From the NCBI RefSeq assembly GCF_900608595.1, contig NZ_UWYY01000035.1:1-35756 (forward strand): a stretch of DNA of 35,756 bases, in the 5' to 3' direction. The notes beneath the pieces are model-generated. The model was not told the DNA's origin. It saw nothing but the letters and a program-made list of their open reading frames with translations, and ran no database searches. Shown piece after piece: positions 1 to 7,849 of this stretch; position 1 is the first letter of the stretch; the number at the start of each line of letters is the position of its first letter. Source of the stretch: Promicromonospora panici. Its GTDB lineage: Bacteria > Actinomycetota > Actinomycetes > Actinomycetales > Cellulomonadaceae. The translations under genes were made by a program, and so were the position numbers.

Positions 1-942
1 CGCGGACAGCCAGCCCATGTCGTTCTCCGCCCGGTCCACGTACACGGACCGTCGGGCCGCCTCGGCCTTCGCAGTCTGGGCGGCGCCGTGCCGGTTCTTC
101 GCGAACACGAGCATCTTGTGCTGCAGCCACTTCCACGTCCGCCGTGGCGCGTGGGGCAGGTACCGGGCGATCGCCTCGGCGCGCTCGGCCACGGTCAGCT
201 GGGACGCGGACCGCAGCAGGGTGTGCGCCTTGCGCACGTCGATCCGGCCCGCCGTCAGCGCTGCGATCACTGCGGGGTGCTGGGCGCCGGACTCTGCCCG
301 GACCACGACCTCGGCGGCCTCCGGCTCGGTCACCACCAGCTCACCGGTGACCTGTCCGACCAGCGAGCTGTGCGCCAGCGGGTGGGTTTCTCTCCTGGCG
401 CGTTCGGCCACGACGCGAGCCTGGATACCCGCTGCCCACGACTGCAGGCGCCCGCACGCGACCATCAGGTCACCCAGGGCGTCGTCCGACATGCCGTCGA
501 GCCCGCCCGAACCCAGCCCGTCCGAACCGAGGTCGTCGGGCGCAGCCGGGTGCCCGAGGTGGTCGGGGGCGAGGTTTCCAGCCAGGTCCATCGCCTCGGC
601 GACCACCCGCGCCAGCCACGGGCCGGGCGCACCGGTCAGGGCCTGTCGCAGGGTCTCCTCCGGCCACAGGAACACCGGCACAGCGTCCGGCGGCCACTCC
701 GGGCCCGGTCCCGCTGACTCGTCCGTCTGCCAGGACCGCACCGCATCCCGGAACCAGTCGTCGTCGAACGGCTCGTCGATCGGCGCGCCCGCAGGCACGA
801 CATCGTCCGCCACCAGACGCACCCGCAGCCCGTCCCGCACGACCACCTGACCGTCGATCTGGCGGTGCCCGGCCTGGCCGTCGGCAGGCAGGTCCTCTGG
901 CATCGCGCGGCTCACGCCGGTACGACTCGACCCAGCGGTCAT
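1..942 (-). CDS. DUF222 (13E12-type) HNH endonuclease family protein, N-terminal part (runs off window)
   Basis: The minus-strand frame is open from 942 to the window edge, giving 314 codons with no stop. Past an acidic, Pro-rich N-terminus of about 130 residues, the protein has the helical DUF222 pattern: a segment reading GRLQSWAAGIQARVVAERAR, then a region ending in LTAGRIDVRKAHTLL, then a basic stretch. In this actinobacterial family DUF222 is normally followed by a C-terminal HNH nuclease domain, which would lie outside the window. Two in-frame ATGs occur, at 948 and 942. The Shine-Dalgarno AGGAGG (951-956) is 2 nt from the first and 8 nt from the second, so 942 is chosen. These multicopy genes are of unknown biological role. 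Presence of the HNH domain is inferred, not seen. Confidence 0.85.
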   Translation of the reverse strand, partial: MTAGSSRTGVSRAMPEDLPADGQAGHRQIDGQVVVRDGLRVRLVADDVVPAGAPIDEPFDDDWFRDAVRSWQTDESAGPGPEWPPDAVPVFLWPEETLRQALTGAPGPWLARVVAEAMDLAGNLAPDHLGHPAAPDDLGSDGLGSGGLDGMSDDALGDLMVACGRLQSWAAGIQARVVAERARRETHPLAHSSLVGQVTGELVVTEPEAAEVVVRAESGAQHPAVIAALTAGRIDVRKAHTLLRSASQLTVAERAEAIARYLPHAPRRTWKWLQHKMLVFAKNRHGAAQTAKAEAARRSVYVDRAENDMGWLSA

Positions 943-950
943 ACTCATCA

Positions 951-956
951 CCTCCT
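951..956 (-). promoter_or_regulatory. Shine-Dalgarno AGGAGG deciding the DUF222 start
   Basis: AGGAGG on the minus strand lies 8 nt before ATG 942 but only 2 nt before ATG 948, which favours 942. Confidence 0.75.
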
Positions 957-971
957 GCGACGAGAACCTAT

Positions 972-989
972 CAATGCATCCCTGCATTG
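972..989. promoter_or_regulatory. Inverted repeat CAATGCA-N4-TGCATTG upstream of the DUF222 gene
   Basis: A perfect 7-bp inverted repeat with a 4-nt spacer lies about 30 nt upstream of the DUF222 start, where a promoter is expected. It could be an operator or a small hairpin in the leader. No local regulator can be assigned to it. Confidence 0.35.
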
Positions 990-1009
990 CGGACGTTTGT
1001 TCTACCCTA

Positions 1010-1065
1010 CCCCCGACCTCTGACACTCCCCGGATGATCTGCTGTCCGCAGAAGCGGGTCGGGGG
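1010..1065. terminator. Long-range inverted repeat between the patatin and DUF222 genes
   Basis: CCCCCGACC (1010-1018) and GGTCGGGGG (1057-1065) are perfect 9-bp complements 38 nt apart, just beyond the patatin stop codon on the minus strand. The stem may help end the patatin transcript, but there is no T-tract and the loop is long. Terminator function is a weak inference. Confidence 0.3.
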
Positions 1066-1093
1066 ACGCCGCGTCCACCACGACCAAGCCAGC

Positions 1094-1957
1094 TCAGGAC
1101 CAGAGCACGCCCAAGGTCGCCGCCTGCCGCCGGCCCACGGCGCGACCCGCGATCGCCGACGGCGTGCGTGTCGCGAGCGCGAGCGGGTTGTCGCCGAATG
1201 CCTCGATCGATGCGTCGTCGGCGCCGATCAGGAGCACCTTGGCCGGTGCCAGGCCGGCGACCTGTTCGGCGGTCGACGGGCCGAACGGCGACGGGGCGCC
1301 ATCACGCTGCGGGGTGACGACGAGCACGTGATCGGCGCCGGCGGCGAGGTCCACGTTCGCGACAGAACGCATGCCGCCGTCCATGTAGCGTCGGTCACCG
1401 ATGGTCGCGGGCGGCCAGAGGCCCGGCACGGCGCAGCTCGCGGTGACGGCGTCCAGGAGCCGGACGCCGGAGTCCCGGCGGAAGACGACCAGCTCACCCG
1501 ACGCGACGTCGACCGCCGTGATGGCCAGGTCGGTCGATGGCCACTGGGTTCTCGGGAGGTGCGCCTCGTGCATCTTGAGGCGCGTCGCCTCGTCCGTGGT
1601 GGGCGCGGCCACGGCCATCGCGCCGATCCGGCGGCGGATCACTACCGGCTCGGGCGGGCTGCCGTCCGCAGTCGGCTGCATCGCGGCGGCCCAGGCGGCG
1701 GCCATGGCCGCCGCGTCCAACCCGACCTCGATCGCCTCGGTCTCCTCGGCGAGCTGCGCCGCGTAGAGACTTTCGAGCGGGATGTCGCTGGTGATCTGCA
1801 CGGCTACGGACGAGCCCGCTGATGTCCCGACGATCCGATCGGCGCCGAGGACGCGGGACGCGAGCTCGGGGTCCTCATCCGCGATGCCCTGCAGCACGCC
1901 GAGCTCCCAGGCGACCCCGGCGACTCCGCCCCCGCCCAGTACGAGCGCGTCAGTCAT
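1094..1957 (-). CDS. Patatin-like phospholipase family protein
   Basis: This 287-residue protein begins directly with the patatin oxyanion motif (residues 8-13, GGGGVA). It carries the nucleophile elbow GTSAG with Ser46 and the second member of the catalytic dyad in DGG (Asp193). The family hydrolyses acyl esters of phospholipids or neutral lipids. No signal peptide or membrane segment is visible, so it should be cytosolic, and the length fits bacterial stand-alone patatins. The start is set by homology of the N-terminus. There is no good Shine-Dalgarno, and a second copy of the start region lies 19 nt upstream (see 1950-1976). The gene lies downstream of, and in the same direction as, the TetR gene at 2043. 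The natural substrate cannot be told from sequence. Confidence 0.88.
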   Translation of the reverse strand: MTDALVLGGGGVAGVAWELGVLQGIADEDPELASRVLGADRIVGTSAGSSVAVQITSDIPLESLYAAQLAEETEAIEVGLDAAAMAAAWAAAMQPTADGSPPEPVVIRRRIGAMAVAAPTTDEATRLKMHEAHLPRTQWPSTDLAITAVDVASGELVVFRRDSGVRLLDAVTASCAVPGLWPPATIGDRRYMDGGMRSVANVDLAAGADHVLVVTPQRDGAPSPFGPSTAEQVAGLAPAKVLLIGADDASIEAFGDNPLALATRTPSAIAGRAVGRRQAATLGVLWS

Positions 1958-1976
1958 GATCGGCCACGTCAGTCAT
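1950..1976 (-). other. 8-codon upstream frame created by a duplicated start region
   Basis: On the minus strand ATGACTGACG occurs at 1976 and again at 1957, 19 nt apart and therefore in different frames. The upstream copy opens a frame M-T-D-V-A-D-H-D-stop whose TGA overlaps the patatin start region. It is preceded by AGGTG touching the ATG. It could be a translational regulator or just a harmless duplication. Confidence 0.3.
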
Positions 1977-1996
1977 CACCTGACTGTACGGCTCGG

Positions 1997-2033
1997 GGGT
2001 GGACTTGTCGGGCCCGGCCGCGAAAGTCCACCC
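1997..2033 (-). terminator. Hairpin downstream of the TetR gene
   Basis: GGGTGGACTT (1997-2006) and AAGTCCACCC (2024-2033) form a perfect 10-bp stem with a 17-nt GC-rich loop. It begins 10 nt after the stop codon of the TetR gene. No T-tract follows, as is common for actinobacterial terminators. It lies between tetR and the patatin gene, so it may separate the two transcripts. Confidence 0.5.
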
Positions 2034-2042
2034 GTGCCGGGC

Positions 2043-2744
2043 TCAGGCCTCCGCGACGGCCGGGCGCTCCCGGGGCCGGAGCACCGCGGTGGTGGGCCGG
2101 TCCGGCGCGGCGGCCTCGACGAGCTGGTCGATGGCGTCCTCCAGGGCATCGAGCACCTCCGGGAGCGCCGCGGCGACGGCGGCCGGACCGGCGTCGGCGC
2201 GGGTGTACGTCGAGTCGAGCAGGCGCTCCGCCGCGTCCAGGAGCGCCTCCATCCGCTCCGGCTCGGCGAATCCGATAGCGAGCGAGCCCTTCATCACGGT
2301 CTCGAAGCCGGCGACGATCTCGTTGATGGCCGCGTCCCGGACCAGGCCGTGCGCCTGCATCGTCGTGATGATCCGGTGCAGCGGGCGGCCGGGAAACTGC
2401 TCAGGCTTTGACGACGGGCTGAACGGGCCCACGACATGCGACGCCAGGTCCGGGTTCTCCAGGACCGCCAGGATCTCGCGCCGGACGACGCGTCCCACGC
2501 TCAGGTGGGTCGCGCCGGTGCGCAGGTCGTCCGCGAGCACGGCCATGAGCTTGGCCGTCTCGAGCTGCAGGACGGCGTCCCGGAGCCTGGCCTTGGTCGG
2601 CCAGTACAGGAAGACGGTTCCCTTGCCGACGCCGGCGCGCGCCGCGACGGCGTCGACCGTCGTGTGCTCGGCCCCGTCCAGCCGGAACTGCGCCCTGGCC
2701 GCGGCCAGGATGGCCTCCGTGCGGTCTTGTACCGGACGTGCCAT
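2043..2744 (-). CDS. TetR family transcriptional regulator
   Basis: The chosen start, ATG 2744, gives 233 residues and has a GAGGG Shine-Dalgarno 6 nt upstream. An in-frame alternative further upstream lacks one. Residues 10-55 form a typical TetR helix-turn-helix (TTVDAVAARAGVGKGTVFLYW), followed by an all-helical ligand domain with no recognisable effector motif. The gene is divergent from the FAD monooxygenase at 2847 with about 100 bp between them, the usual arrangement in which a TetR repressor controls its neighbour and itself. A short inverted repeat overlapping the monooxygenase promoter (2789-2814) is the candidate site. The ligand is unknown but is probably a substrate or product of the monooxygenase. 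Confidence 0.9.
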   Translation of the reverse strand: MARPVQDRTEAILAAARAQFRLDGAEHTTVDAVAARAGVGKGTVFLYWPTKARLRDAVLQLETAKLMAVLADDLRTGATHLSVGRVVRREILAVLENPDLASHVVGPFSPSSKPEQFPGRPLHRIITTMQAHGLVRDAAINEIVAGFETVMKGSLAIGFAEPERMEALLDAAERLLDSTYTRADAGPAAVAAALPEVLDALEDAIDQLVEAAAPDRPTTAVLRPRERPAVAEA

Positions 2745-2788
2745 GGTCACCCCTCTTTCGATCCGCCTCATCGTAGTCGCGCGTGTTC

Positions 2789-2818
2789 TTGACCCGCTGT
2801 AAGTCGGCAGTCAATAAT
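2789..2818 (+). promoter_or_regulatory. Promoter of the FAD monooxygenase with overlapping TTGAC/GTCAA inverted repeat
   Basis: TTGACC (2789-2794), an 18-nt spacer and AATAAT (2813-2818) are each 5/6 to the sigma-70-type consensus. This places the transcript start about 20 nt before ATG 2847. TTGAC (2789-2793) and GTCAA (2810-2814) form an inverted repeat spanning the promoter, a plausible half-site pair for the divergent TetR protein. Only the outer 5 bp match, so the operator part is tentative. Confidence 0.5.
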
Positions 2819-2846
2819 CGACCAACGTCCGAGGAGAGGGAGCAAC

Positions 2847-4082
2847 ATGAACAAGCCACGCGCGCTGGTCGTCGGGATGGGCATCGGGGGTCTGGCCACC
2901 GCCCTGCGCCTGCACGACATCGGCTGGGACTCGGTGCTCGTCGAGCGTGCGGCCGAGCGCAGGGGTGCCGGGTACTTCGTCGGGATGTTCGGCACCGGGC
3001 AGGCGGCCGCGACGCGGCTCGGAATGGTGGACGCCATCGGGAACCGGACGGATCCGACGTCGATCACCTACGACGTCGAACGGGACGGCCGCCGCCGTCC
3101 CGGCATGGGCTACGGCGACCTGCCCGGCGGCCCGCAGCTCATCCTGCGTGGCGACATCGAGGCGGCCCTGTACGACGCCGTCGCGCCGCTCGCCGAGATG
3201 CGCTTCGGCACCACGCCGGTAGCCATCGAGGAGAGCGCGGACGGCGTGGACGTCACGCTGCGCACGACGACGACCACGGGCACCGGCGAGACCGCGACCA
3301 CGAGCGAACCGAGCGGTGAGACGACCGAACGGTTCGACCTCGTCGTCGGCGCCGACGGGCTGCGGTCCACGGTGCGCCGCCTGGTCTTCGGTCCGGACGC
3401 CGACTACCTGCGGCCGTTCCATCACATCATCGGCGCCACGATCCTCGAGGAGCCGGTGCCCGGCTTTAGGGCGCTGGACGGTGTAGTGCTCGCGGAGCCC
3501 GGCCGGTCGGCGTGGGTCTTCCCGTTCGCCGACCACGAGCCCGGCCTCCTGTTCAACTACCGCACAGACGACGAGGACGCGCAGTTCCGGCGTCCGCCCA
3601 TCGAGTCGCTGCGCAAGGCCTTCGGGCCAGAGCCCACCGGGCCTGTGCTCGGCAACCTCCTGGACCAGTTCGAGGCGGCCGACGACTTCCTGTTCGACTC
3701 CGTCCACCAGGTGGTGATGCCGAGCTGGCACACCGGCCGCGTCGTGCTGCTCGGCGACTCGGCCTGGTGCCTGACGCTGTACTCGGGCATGGGCGCCTCC
3801 AGCGCACTGGCCGGCGCGGACCTGCTCGGCACGGTGCTGCAGCGCAACCACGGAAACCCGGCCCGCGGCCTGCGCGAATGGGACATGCGGCTGCGCCCGT
3901 TCATCGCGGGCCACCAGAAGAACGGGCGCCGGGACCTCGTGACGTTCGTCCCGCAGACCCGCCGGGACAAGGTGACGCGGACACTGACCCAGACCCTCCT
4001 GGGCAACGCCACCGGCAAGCGGCTGATGCAGCGCGTCTTCGCTCCCCAGTTCCAGGAGAAGTCGATAGACGTGGCCGCCTGA
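2847..4082 (+). CDS. FAD-dependent aromatic-type monooxygenase (PHBH fold)
   Basis: This 411-residue protein has the group A flavoprotein monooxygenase motifs in order. They are the dinucleotide-binding GMGIGG at 10-15, the DG motif in VVGADGLRSTVRR at about 167-177, and the GD motif LLGDSAW at 301-307 that contacts the FAD ribityl chain. Such enzymes use NAD(P)H and O2 to hydroxylate or oxidise aromatic, tetracycline-like or other ring substrates in the cytosol. Residues about 139-160 form a Thr/Glu-rich low-complexity insertion before the DG motif, probably a surface loop. The Shine-Dalgarno GGGAG precedes ATG 2847. Control by the divergent TetR gene is likely. The substrate is unknown. The gene ends 12 bp from the convergent CDF-like gene. 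Confidence 0.88.
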   Translation: MNKPRALVVGMGIGGLATALRLHDIGWDSVLVERAAERRGAGYFVGMFGTGQAAATRLGMVDAIGNRTDPTSITYDVERDGRRRPGMGYGDLPGGPQLILRGDIEAALYDAVAPLAEMRFGTTPVAIEESADGVDVTLRTTTTTGTGETATTSEPSGETTERFDLVVGADGLRSTVRRLVFGPDADYLRPFHHIIGATILEEPVPGFRALDGVVLAEPGRSAWVFPFADHEPGLLFNYRTDDEDAQFRRPPIESLRKAFGPEPTGPVLGNLLDQFEAADDFLFDSVHQVVMPSWHTGRVVLLGDSAWCLTLYSGMGASSALAGADLLGTVLQRNHGNPARGLREWDMRLRPFIAGHQKNGRRDLVTFVPQTRRDKVTRTLTQTLLGNATGKRLMQRVFAPQFQEKSIDVAA

Positions 4083-4094
4083 CCGGTGGAGCGC

Positions 4095-4724
4095 TCAGCC
4101 GACGTCCTCGCCCGCCAGCGCCTTGGCTGCCAGGCGTTCCTCCTCGCTGACCTCCCACACCTCGTACGCGGCGTGCAGCGCGAGCAGGATGATCACGCAG
4201 CCGAGAATCAGGTCCGGCCACCCGGAGCCGGTCCACACGGTGACCAGGCCCATGGCGATGATCGCGACGTTCACGAGGACGTCGTTCCGGGCCGAGAGGA
4301 AGGCCGCCCGGCCGAGCGCCCCGCCGTCGTGGTGGGCCCGGGCCAGCAGCCAGGCGCTCGTCCCGTTGACGGCTATCGCCCCGAGGGAGGCCAGCACCAG
4401 AGGGACGACGTCGGGCGGCGTCGGCGCGGCGAACCGTTGCACCGCCTCCCAGGCCGCCACCGCGGCCGGGACCAGGATGATCACGGCCATGGCCTTGCCC
4501 ATCAGCGCCCGCCGGGCCAGCGGCCAGCCCAGGGCGACGAGGATCAGCACGTTGATGGCCGTGTCCTCGAGGAAGTCGACGCTGTCGGCCAGCAGCGAGA
4601 CGGAGCCGGCGAGGAGCGCGACCGTGAACTCGACGAAGAAGTAGGCGAAGTTGAGCGCCGCGACGATCGCCACGGCGCGGCGCAGGCGGGCCGCGCGGGG
4701 ATCCTGGGTGCTCACAGCCCCCAT
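4095..4724 (-). CDS. Cation diffusion facilitator-like membrane protein
   Basis: From ATG 4724 the protein has 209 residues and about six hydrophobic segments. TM2 carries an acidic pair pattern (LLADSVDFLED) resembling the CDF metal site, but TM5 reads SARNDVLVN instead of the canonical His-x3-Asp. There is no His-rich loop and no C-terminal cytoplasmic metal domain. I therefore call the fold CDF-like but would not claim zinc transport. A GTG at 4715 is an alternative start, and neither start has a strong Shine-Dalgarno. The gene begins 20 bp after the end of the ABC permease gene on the same strand, so it may be the last gene of that operon. It converges on the monooxygenase gene. Confidence 0.75.
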   Translation of the reverse strand: MGAVSTQDPRAARLRRAVAIVAALNFAYFFVEFTVALLAGSVSLLADSVDFLEDTAINVLILVALGWPLARRALMGKAMAVIILVPAAVAAWEAVQRFAAPTPPDVVPLVLASLGAIAVNGTSAWLLARAHHDGGALGRAAFLSARNDVLVNVAIIAMGLVTVWTGSGWPDLILGCVIILLALHAAYEVWEVSEEERLAAKALAGEDVG

Positions 4725-4744
4725 TGTCCCGCGCGGCCCAGCGT

Positions 4745-5578
4745 TCAGTCCGCCGAGCGGACCATCGCCCGCACGCCCACCACCAGACCCAGCACCGCCG
4801 TCGCCACGGCTGCGACCCAGCCCCAGGCCACCGCCGCTGAGGCGAGGTCGCCGGCGAACGCGGCCCGGCCCGAGTCGACGACGTAGCGCAGCGGGTTCAC
4901 GGACGACACCGCCCGCATCCACGCCGGGCCCGTCTCCAGCGGCAGCAGCATGCCCGACAGCAGCATGACCGGGAACAGGACGGTCTGCTGCACCACCCAG
5001 AACATCCACTCCTGCTTGCGCACCGCCAGCGCCAGCGCGTACGACAGCGAGCCGACGCCGATGCCGAGCACCGCGAGCTGCAGCAGGGTGAGCACGACCC
5101 CGATCGGGTCCGGGCGCAGCCCGAACGGCAGCATGACCAGCACCACGATCGCCGACTGCGCGACGATCGGCACCATCTCCTTGAGCGCGCGGCCCACGAG
5201 CTGGGCCGGCCGGGACAGCGGGGTCACGAGCATCCGCTCGTGCACGCCCGACGAGAGGTCGAGCTGCAGGTTGGAGCCCGTCACCGACGTACCGAAGAGC
5301 GTGGTCATCGCCAGCACGGCCGGCACGAACCAGAGCCAGACGTCGCCCCCGAGCGTCCCGCCCGCCGAACCGGCCAGCAGCGGGCCGAACAGGCCCAGGA
5401 AGACCAGCGGCTGCACGAGGCCGAAGACGAGCGAGAACGGGTCGCGCACCACGGGCTGCAGCTCCCGGACCAGCACGATCCGGGTGTCGCGCACGAAGCT
5501 GCGGCGGGGGAGCGGCCGGCCGGACGACGCCGGTGCGGCAGCGGGGGTGCTGCTGGGGTGCAGGGTCGCGGCGCTCAT
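4745..5578 (-). CDS. ABC-2 type exporter permease (DrrB-like)
   Basis: This 277-residue protein has a basic cytoplasmic N-terminus and about six membrane segments typical of the ABC-2 / DrrB family. It includes the conserved stretch VHERMLVTPLSRPAQLVGRA after TM2 and a loop ending in SSVNPLRYVVD before the last helix. It should pair with the ATPase encoded immediately upstream to export a lipophilic drug or lipid. The ATG overlaps the ATPase stop codon by 4 nt (ATGA), implying translational coupling. The N-terminal 20 residues are Ala/Ser/Pro-rich. Exporter substrate is unknown. Confidence 0.88.
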   Translation of the reverse strand: MSAATLHPSSTPAAAPASSGRPLPRRSFVRDTRIVLVRELQPVVRDPFSLVFGLVQPLVFLGLFGPLLAGSAGGTLGGDVWLWFVPAVLAMTTLFGTSVTGSNLQLDLSSGVHERMLVTPLSRPAQLVGRALKEMVPIVAQSAIVVLVMLPFGLRPDPIGVVLTLLQLAVLGIGVGSLSYALALAVRKQEWMFWVVQQTVLFPVMLLSGMLLPLETGPAWMRAVSSVNPLRYVVDSGRAAFAGDLASAAVAWGWVAAVATAVLGLVVGVRAMVRSAD

Positions 5579-6681
5579 GCCAGGACCTCCTTCTTGGTCG
5601 TGTCGTTGTCTGTCGCGCGTTCGGTGGTCGCGCGTTCGTCGGTCGAGCTCGTCGAGATCCCGCCCTCGGCGGGCTCGCCTCGCGGAGTGTCGACGACGGC
5701 GGTCTCGCGCAGGCTGCGGCCCGTGAGACCCAGGAACACGTCGTCGAGGGTCGGCCGTGCGACGTCCACGCGGCTGACGGTCAGCCCGGCGGCGTCCGCC
5801 GCGCGGAGCAGCCCCGGCGTGCCGCCCGGCCCGTCCGCGGTACGGATCTCGACGGCGCTCACCGGAGCGCCCGACGACTCGGTCACCGTCTCGACCCGGA
5901 CCGAACGCGTGCCCGGCGCGCGCTCCGCGACGGCCGCCAGCGCCGTCGCGTGCGCGGGGGCGACCCGGAGCGTCACGAGGTCGCCCGCCAGCTCGGCCTT
6001 CAGGGCGTCGGCGGTGTCGTCGGCGATGACCTGCCCGTGGTCCACCACGATGACCCGCTCGGCGAACGTGTCCGCCTCGTCCAGGTAGTGGGTGGTGAGC
6101 ACTATCGTCATGGGCTCGGCGGCCGCGGTGCGCATCCGCAGGATGTGGTCCCACAGGTTGGCGCGGTTGTGCGGGTCCAGGCCGGTCGACGGCTCGTCGA
6201 GGAACAGCAGGGACGGCTCGTGGACCAGGCCGACGGCGACGTCGAGGCGGCGCTTCTGCCCGCCCGACAGGCTCTCGACCTTGCGGCCGGCCTGCTCGGT
6301 CAGGTCGAGGGCTTCGAGCAGCTCGCCGGCGCGGGAGCGGGCGGCGCGCCGGTCCAGCCCGTAGATCTCGCCCTGGGTGACGAGCTCGTCGCGCACGAGC
6401 TGGGACGCGCCGCCGGCGCCGCCCTGTCCCACGTAGCCGATGGCGGCGCGGACGCGGTCGGGACGGTCGACGACGTCGTACCCGGCGACCTGCGCCGTGC
6501 CCGACGTCGGCGGGATGAGCGTGGTCAGCATGCGCAGCGTGGTGGTCTTGCCGGCGCCGTTGGGGCCCAGCACGGCGACCAGCTCGCCGGGCTCGACGTC
6601 GAGCGAGATGCCACGCACGGCGTGCACGGTGCTGGTGCGGCTCACCACGAAGTCCTTGGTGAGTGCTTGGGTGCGGATCAC
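5575..6681 (-). CDS. ABC transporter ATP-binding protein (DrrA-like)
   Basis: This 368-residue ATPase has Walker A GPNGAGKTT (39-47), signature LSGGQ (138-142) and Walker B LLFLDEP (158-164). A roughly 120-residue C-terminal extension follows, as in the daunorubicin resistance ATPases that work with ABC-2 permeases. The start is GTG 6681, preceded by AAGGAG with normal spacing. The last 40 residues are Thr/Asp-rich and probably unstructured. It forms a two-gene exporter with the permease at 4745-5578 and faces the WYL regulator at 6796 across a 114-bp spacer holding an inverted repeat. The regulator probably controls the exporter. Confidence 0.92.
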   Translation of the reverse strand: MIRTQALTKDFVVSRTSTVHAVRGISLDVEPGELVAVLGPNGAGKTTTLRMLTTLIPPTSGTAQVAGYDVVDRPDRVRAAIGYVGQGGAGGASQLVRDELVTQGEIYGLDRRAARSRAGELLEALDLTEQAGRKVESLSGGQKRRLDVAVGLVHEPSLLFLDEPSTGLDPHNRANLWDHILRMRTAAAEPMTIVLTTHYLDEADTFAERVIVVDHGQVIADDTADALKAELAGDLVTLRVAPAHATALAAVAERAPGTRSVRVETVTESSGAPVSAVEIRTADGPGGTPGLLRAADAAGLTVSRVDVARPTLDDVFLGLTGRSLRETAVVDTPRGEPAEGGISTSSTDERATTERATDNDTTKKEVLA

Positions 6682-6748
6682 GGTGTCTCCTTCTTGCGGT
6701 AGTTCTTGCGTCCTGGATCACTGGCTCGGTACGTGACCCAGGATTCCG

Positions 6749-6779
6749 GCAGTAGCGGTCAGTTCCTGGCCTCTACTGC
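6749..6779. promoter_or_regulatory. Candidate operator GCAGTAG-N17-CTACTGC
   Basis: A perfect 7-bp inverted repeat with a 17-nt spacer sits in the divergent spacer between the DrrA-like ATPase and the WYL regulator, 17 nt before the regulator start. Half-sites are 24 bp centre to centre, close to two helical turns. This suits a dimeric regulator such as the adjacent WYL protein. Confidence 0.45.
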
Positions 6780-6795
6780 GTGCGATGCTGGATCC

Positions 6796-7785
6796 GTGCT
6801 CGAAACCTCTGGACGCCTCCTCGCCCTGCTGTCGCTCCTCCAGGCCCGCCGGGACTGGCCGGGTGCGCTCCTGGCCGACCGGCTCGGCGTGAGCCCGCGC
6901 ACGGTGCGGCGCGACGTCGACCGGCTGCGCGAGCTCGGTTATCCCGTCAACGCCACCAAGGGGCCCGACGGCGGCTACCGCCTGGAGGCGGGCGCGGACC
7001 TGCCGCCGCTCCTGTTCGACGACGAGCAGGCCGTCGCCGTCGCGATCGCGCTGCGCACCGGCACCATCCCCGGCGCGGAGGAGGGTGCGCTGCGGGCGCT
7101 GGCCACCATCCGCCAGGTCATGCCCGCCCGCCTGCGGGCGCGCCTGGACGCGCTCGAGGTGACCACGGTGCGGCGTCGGGCGCGGAACGACGAGGTGGCC
7201 GTGGACCCGGACACGCTGCTGGCGCTCGGATCCGCCTGCCAGGCCCGCGAGGTCGTGCGGTTCGACTACGAGGGCGGCAGCATGGCTGCCGTCGGCGAGG
7301 GGGACGCCGCCTTCCGGCCGCCGCGCCGGGTCGAGCCGCACCACCTGGTCACGTCCGAGGGGCGCTGGTACCTCGTCGCGTTCGACCTGGACCGCGACGA
7401 CTGGCGGCTCTTCCGGGTGGACCGGCTGACGCTCCGGACGGGGACCGGCCCCCGGTTCGTCCGCCGGGAGGTGCCGGGCGGCGACATCGGCGCGTTCGTG
7501 AGTGCCCGGATGAGTGGGCCTCCGTCACCGGTGCGCGGCGAGATCGTGCTTCATGCGCGGGCCGCCGACCTCGCGCCGTGGATCGGCACCCGGGGCCTGT
7601 GCGAGCCGCTGCCCGACGTCGACGGCGCGCCCCGCTGCCGCGTGGTGCTGGGCTCGTGGTCCTGGGGCGGTCTGGCCGGGTGGCTCGGCGTCTTCGACGT
7701 ACCGTTCGAGGTGGTGGGCCCGCCGGAGCTCGTCGAGGCTGCCCGCGAGCTGGCCGGGCGGTACGCGGCGGCGGTCTCGGGCTGA
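6796..7785 (+). CDS. HTH/WYL-domain transcriptional regulator (YafY-like)
   Basis: Starting at GTG 6796 the protein has 329 residues. Residues 5-60 are an HTH_11 winged helix (ADRLGVSPRTVRRDVDRLRELGY) with the GGYRL wing. The WYL domain follows, with the eponymous motif in GRWYLVAFDLDRDDWRLFRVDRL, then a C-terminal WCX-type extension. In-frame sequence upstream of 6796 looks non-coding, which supports the GTG start. The family represses or activates adjacent genes in response to poorly known ligands, possibly nucleic acid fragments. Here it faces the DrrAB-like exporter and is the likely regulator. A perfect 16-bp hairpin terminator follows the gene. Confidence 0.9.
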   Translation: MLETSGRLLALLSLLQARRDWPGALLADRLGVSPRTVRRDVDRLRELGYPVNATKGPDGGYRLEAGADLPPLLFDDEQAVAVAIALRTGTIPGAEEGALRALATIRQVMPARLRARLDALEVTTVRRRARNDEVAVDPDTLLALGSACQAREVVRFDYEGGSMAAVGEGDAAFRPPRRVEPHHLVTSEGRWYLVAFDLDRDDWRLFRVDRLTLRTGTGPRFVRREVPGGDIGAFVSARMSGPPSPVRGEIVLHARAADLAPWIGTRGLCEPLPDVDGAPRCRVVLGSWSWGGLAGWLGVFDVPFEVVGPPELVEAARELAGRYAAAVSG

Positions 7786-7797
7786 CCGCAGGGGTGA

Positions 7798-7835
7798 CAC
7801 GCCCGGGGCGAGGGGCTGGCCTCGCCCCGGGCGTG
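7798..7835. terminator. Bidirectional terminator, perfect 16-bp stem
   Basis: The arms at 7798-7813 and 7820-7835 are perfect complements (CACGCCCGGGGCGAGG on the left) with a 6-nt GGCTGG loop. The hairpin lies between the convergent ends of the WYL regulator (7785) and the NlpC/P60 gene (7850), so it can serve both. No strong T-tract is seen on either side. Confidence 0.8.
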
Positions 7836-7849
7836 GGTTCAGGGAGCGG

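Noticed and set aside
1..942. Mobile element suggested by an HNH-family gene
   Set aside because: DUF222/HNH genes are common resident multicopy genes in actinobacteria. No transposase, integrase, terminal repeat or attachment site is visible nearby.
2043..7785. A natural product gene cluster suggested by TetR, FAD monooxygenase and DrrAB-like exporter
   Set aside because: No polyketide synthase, NRPS, terpene or RiPP gene is present in the window, and the genes are in separate divergent units.
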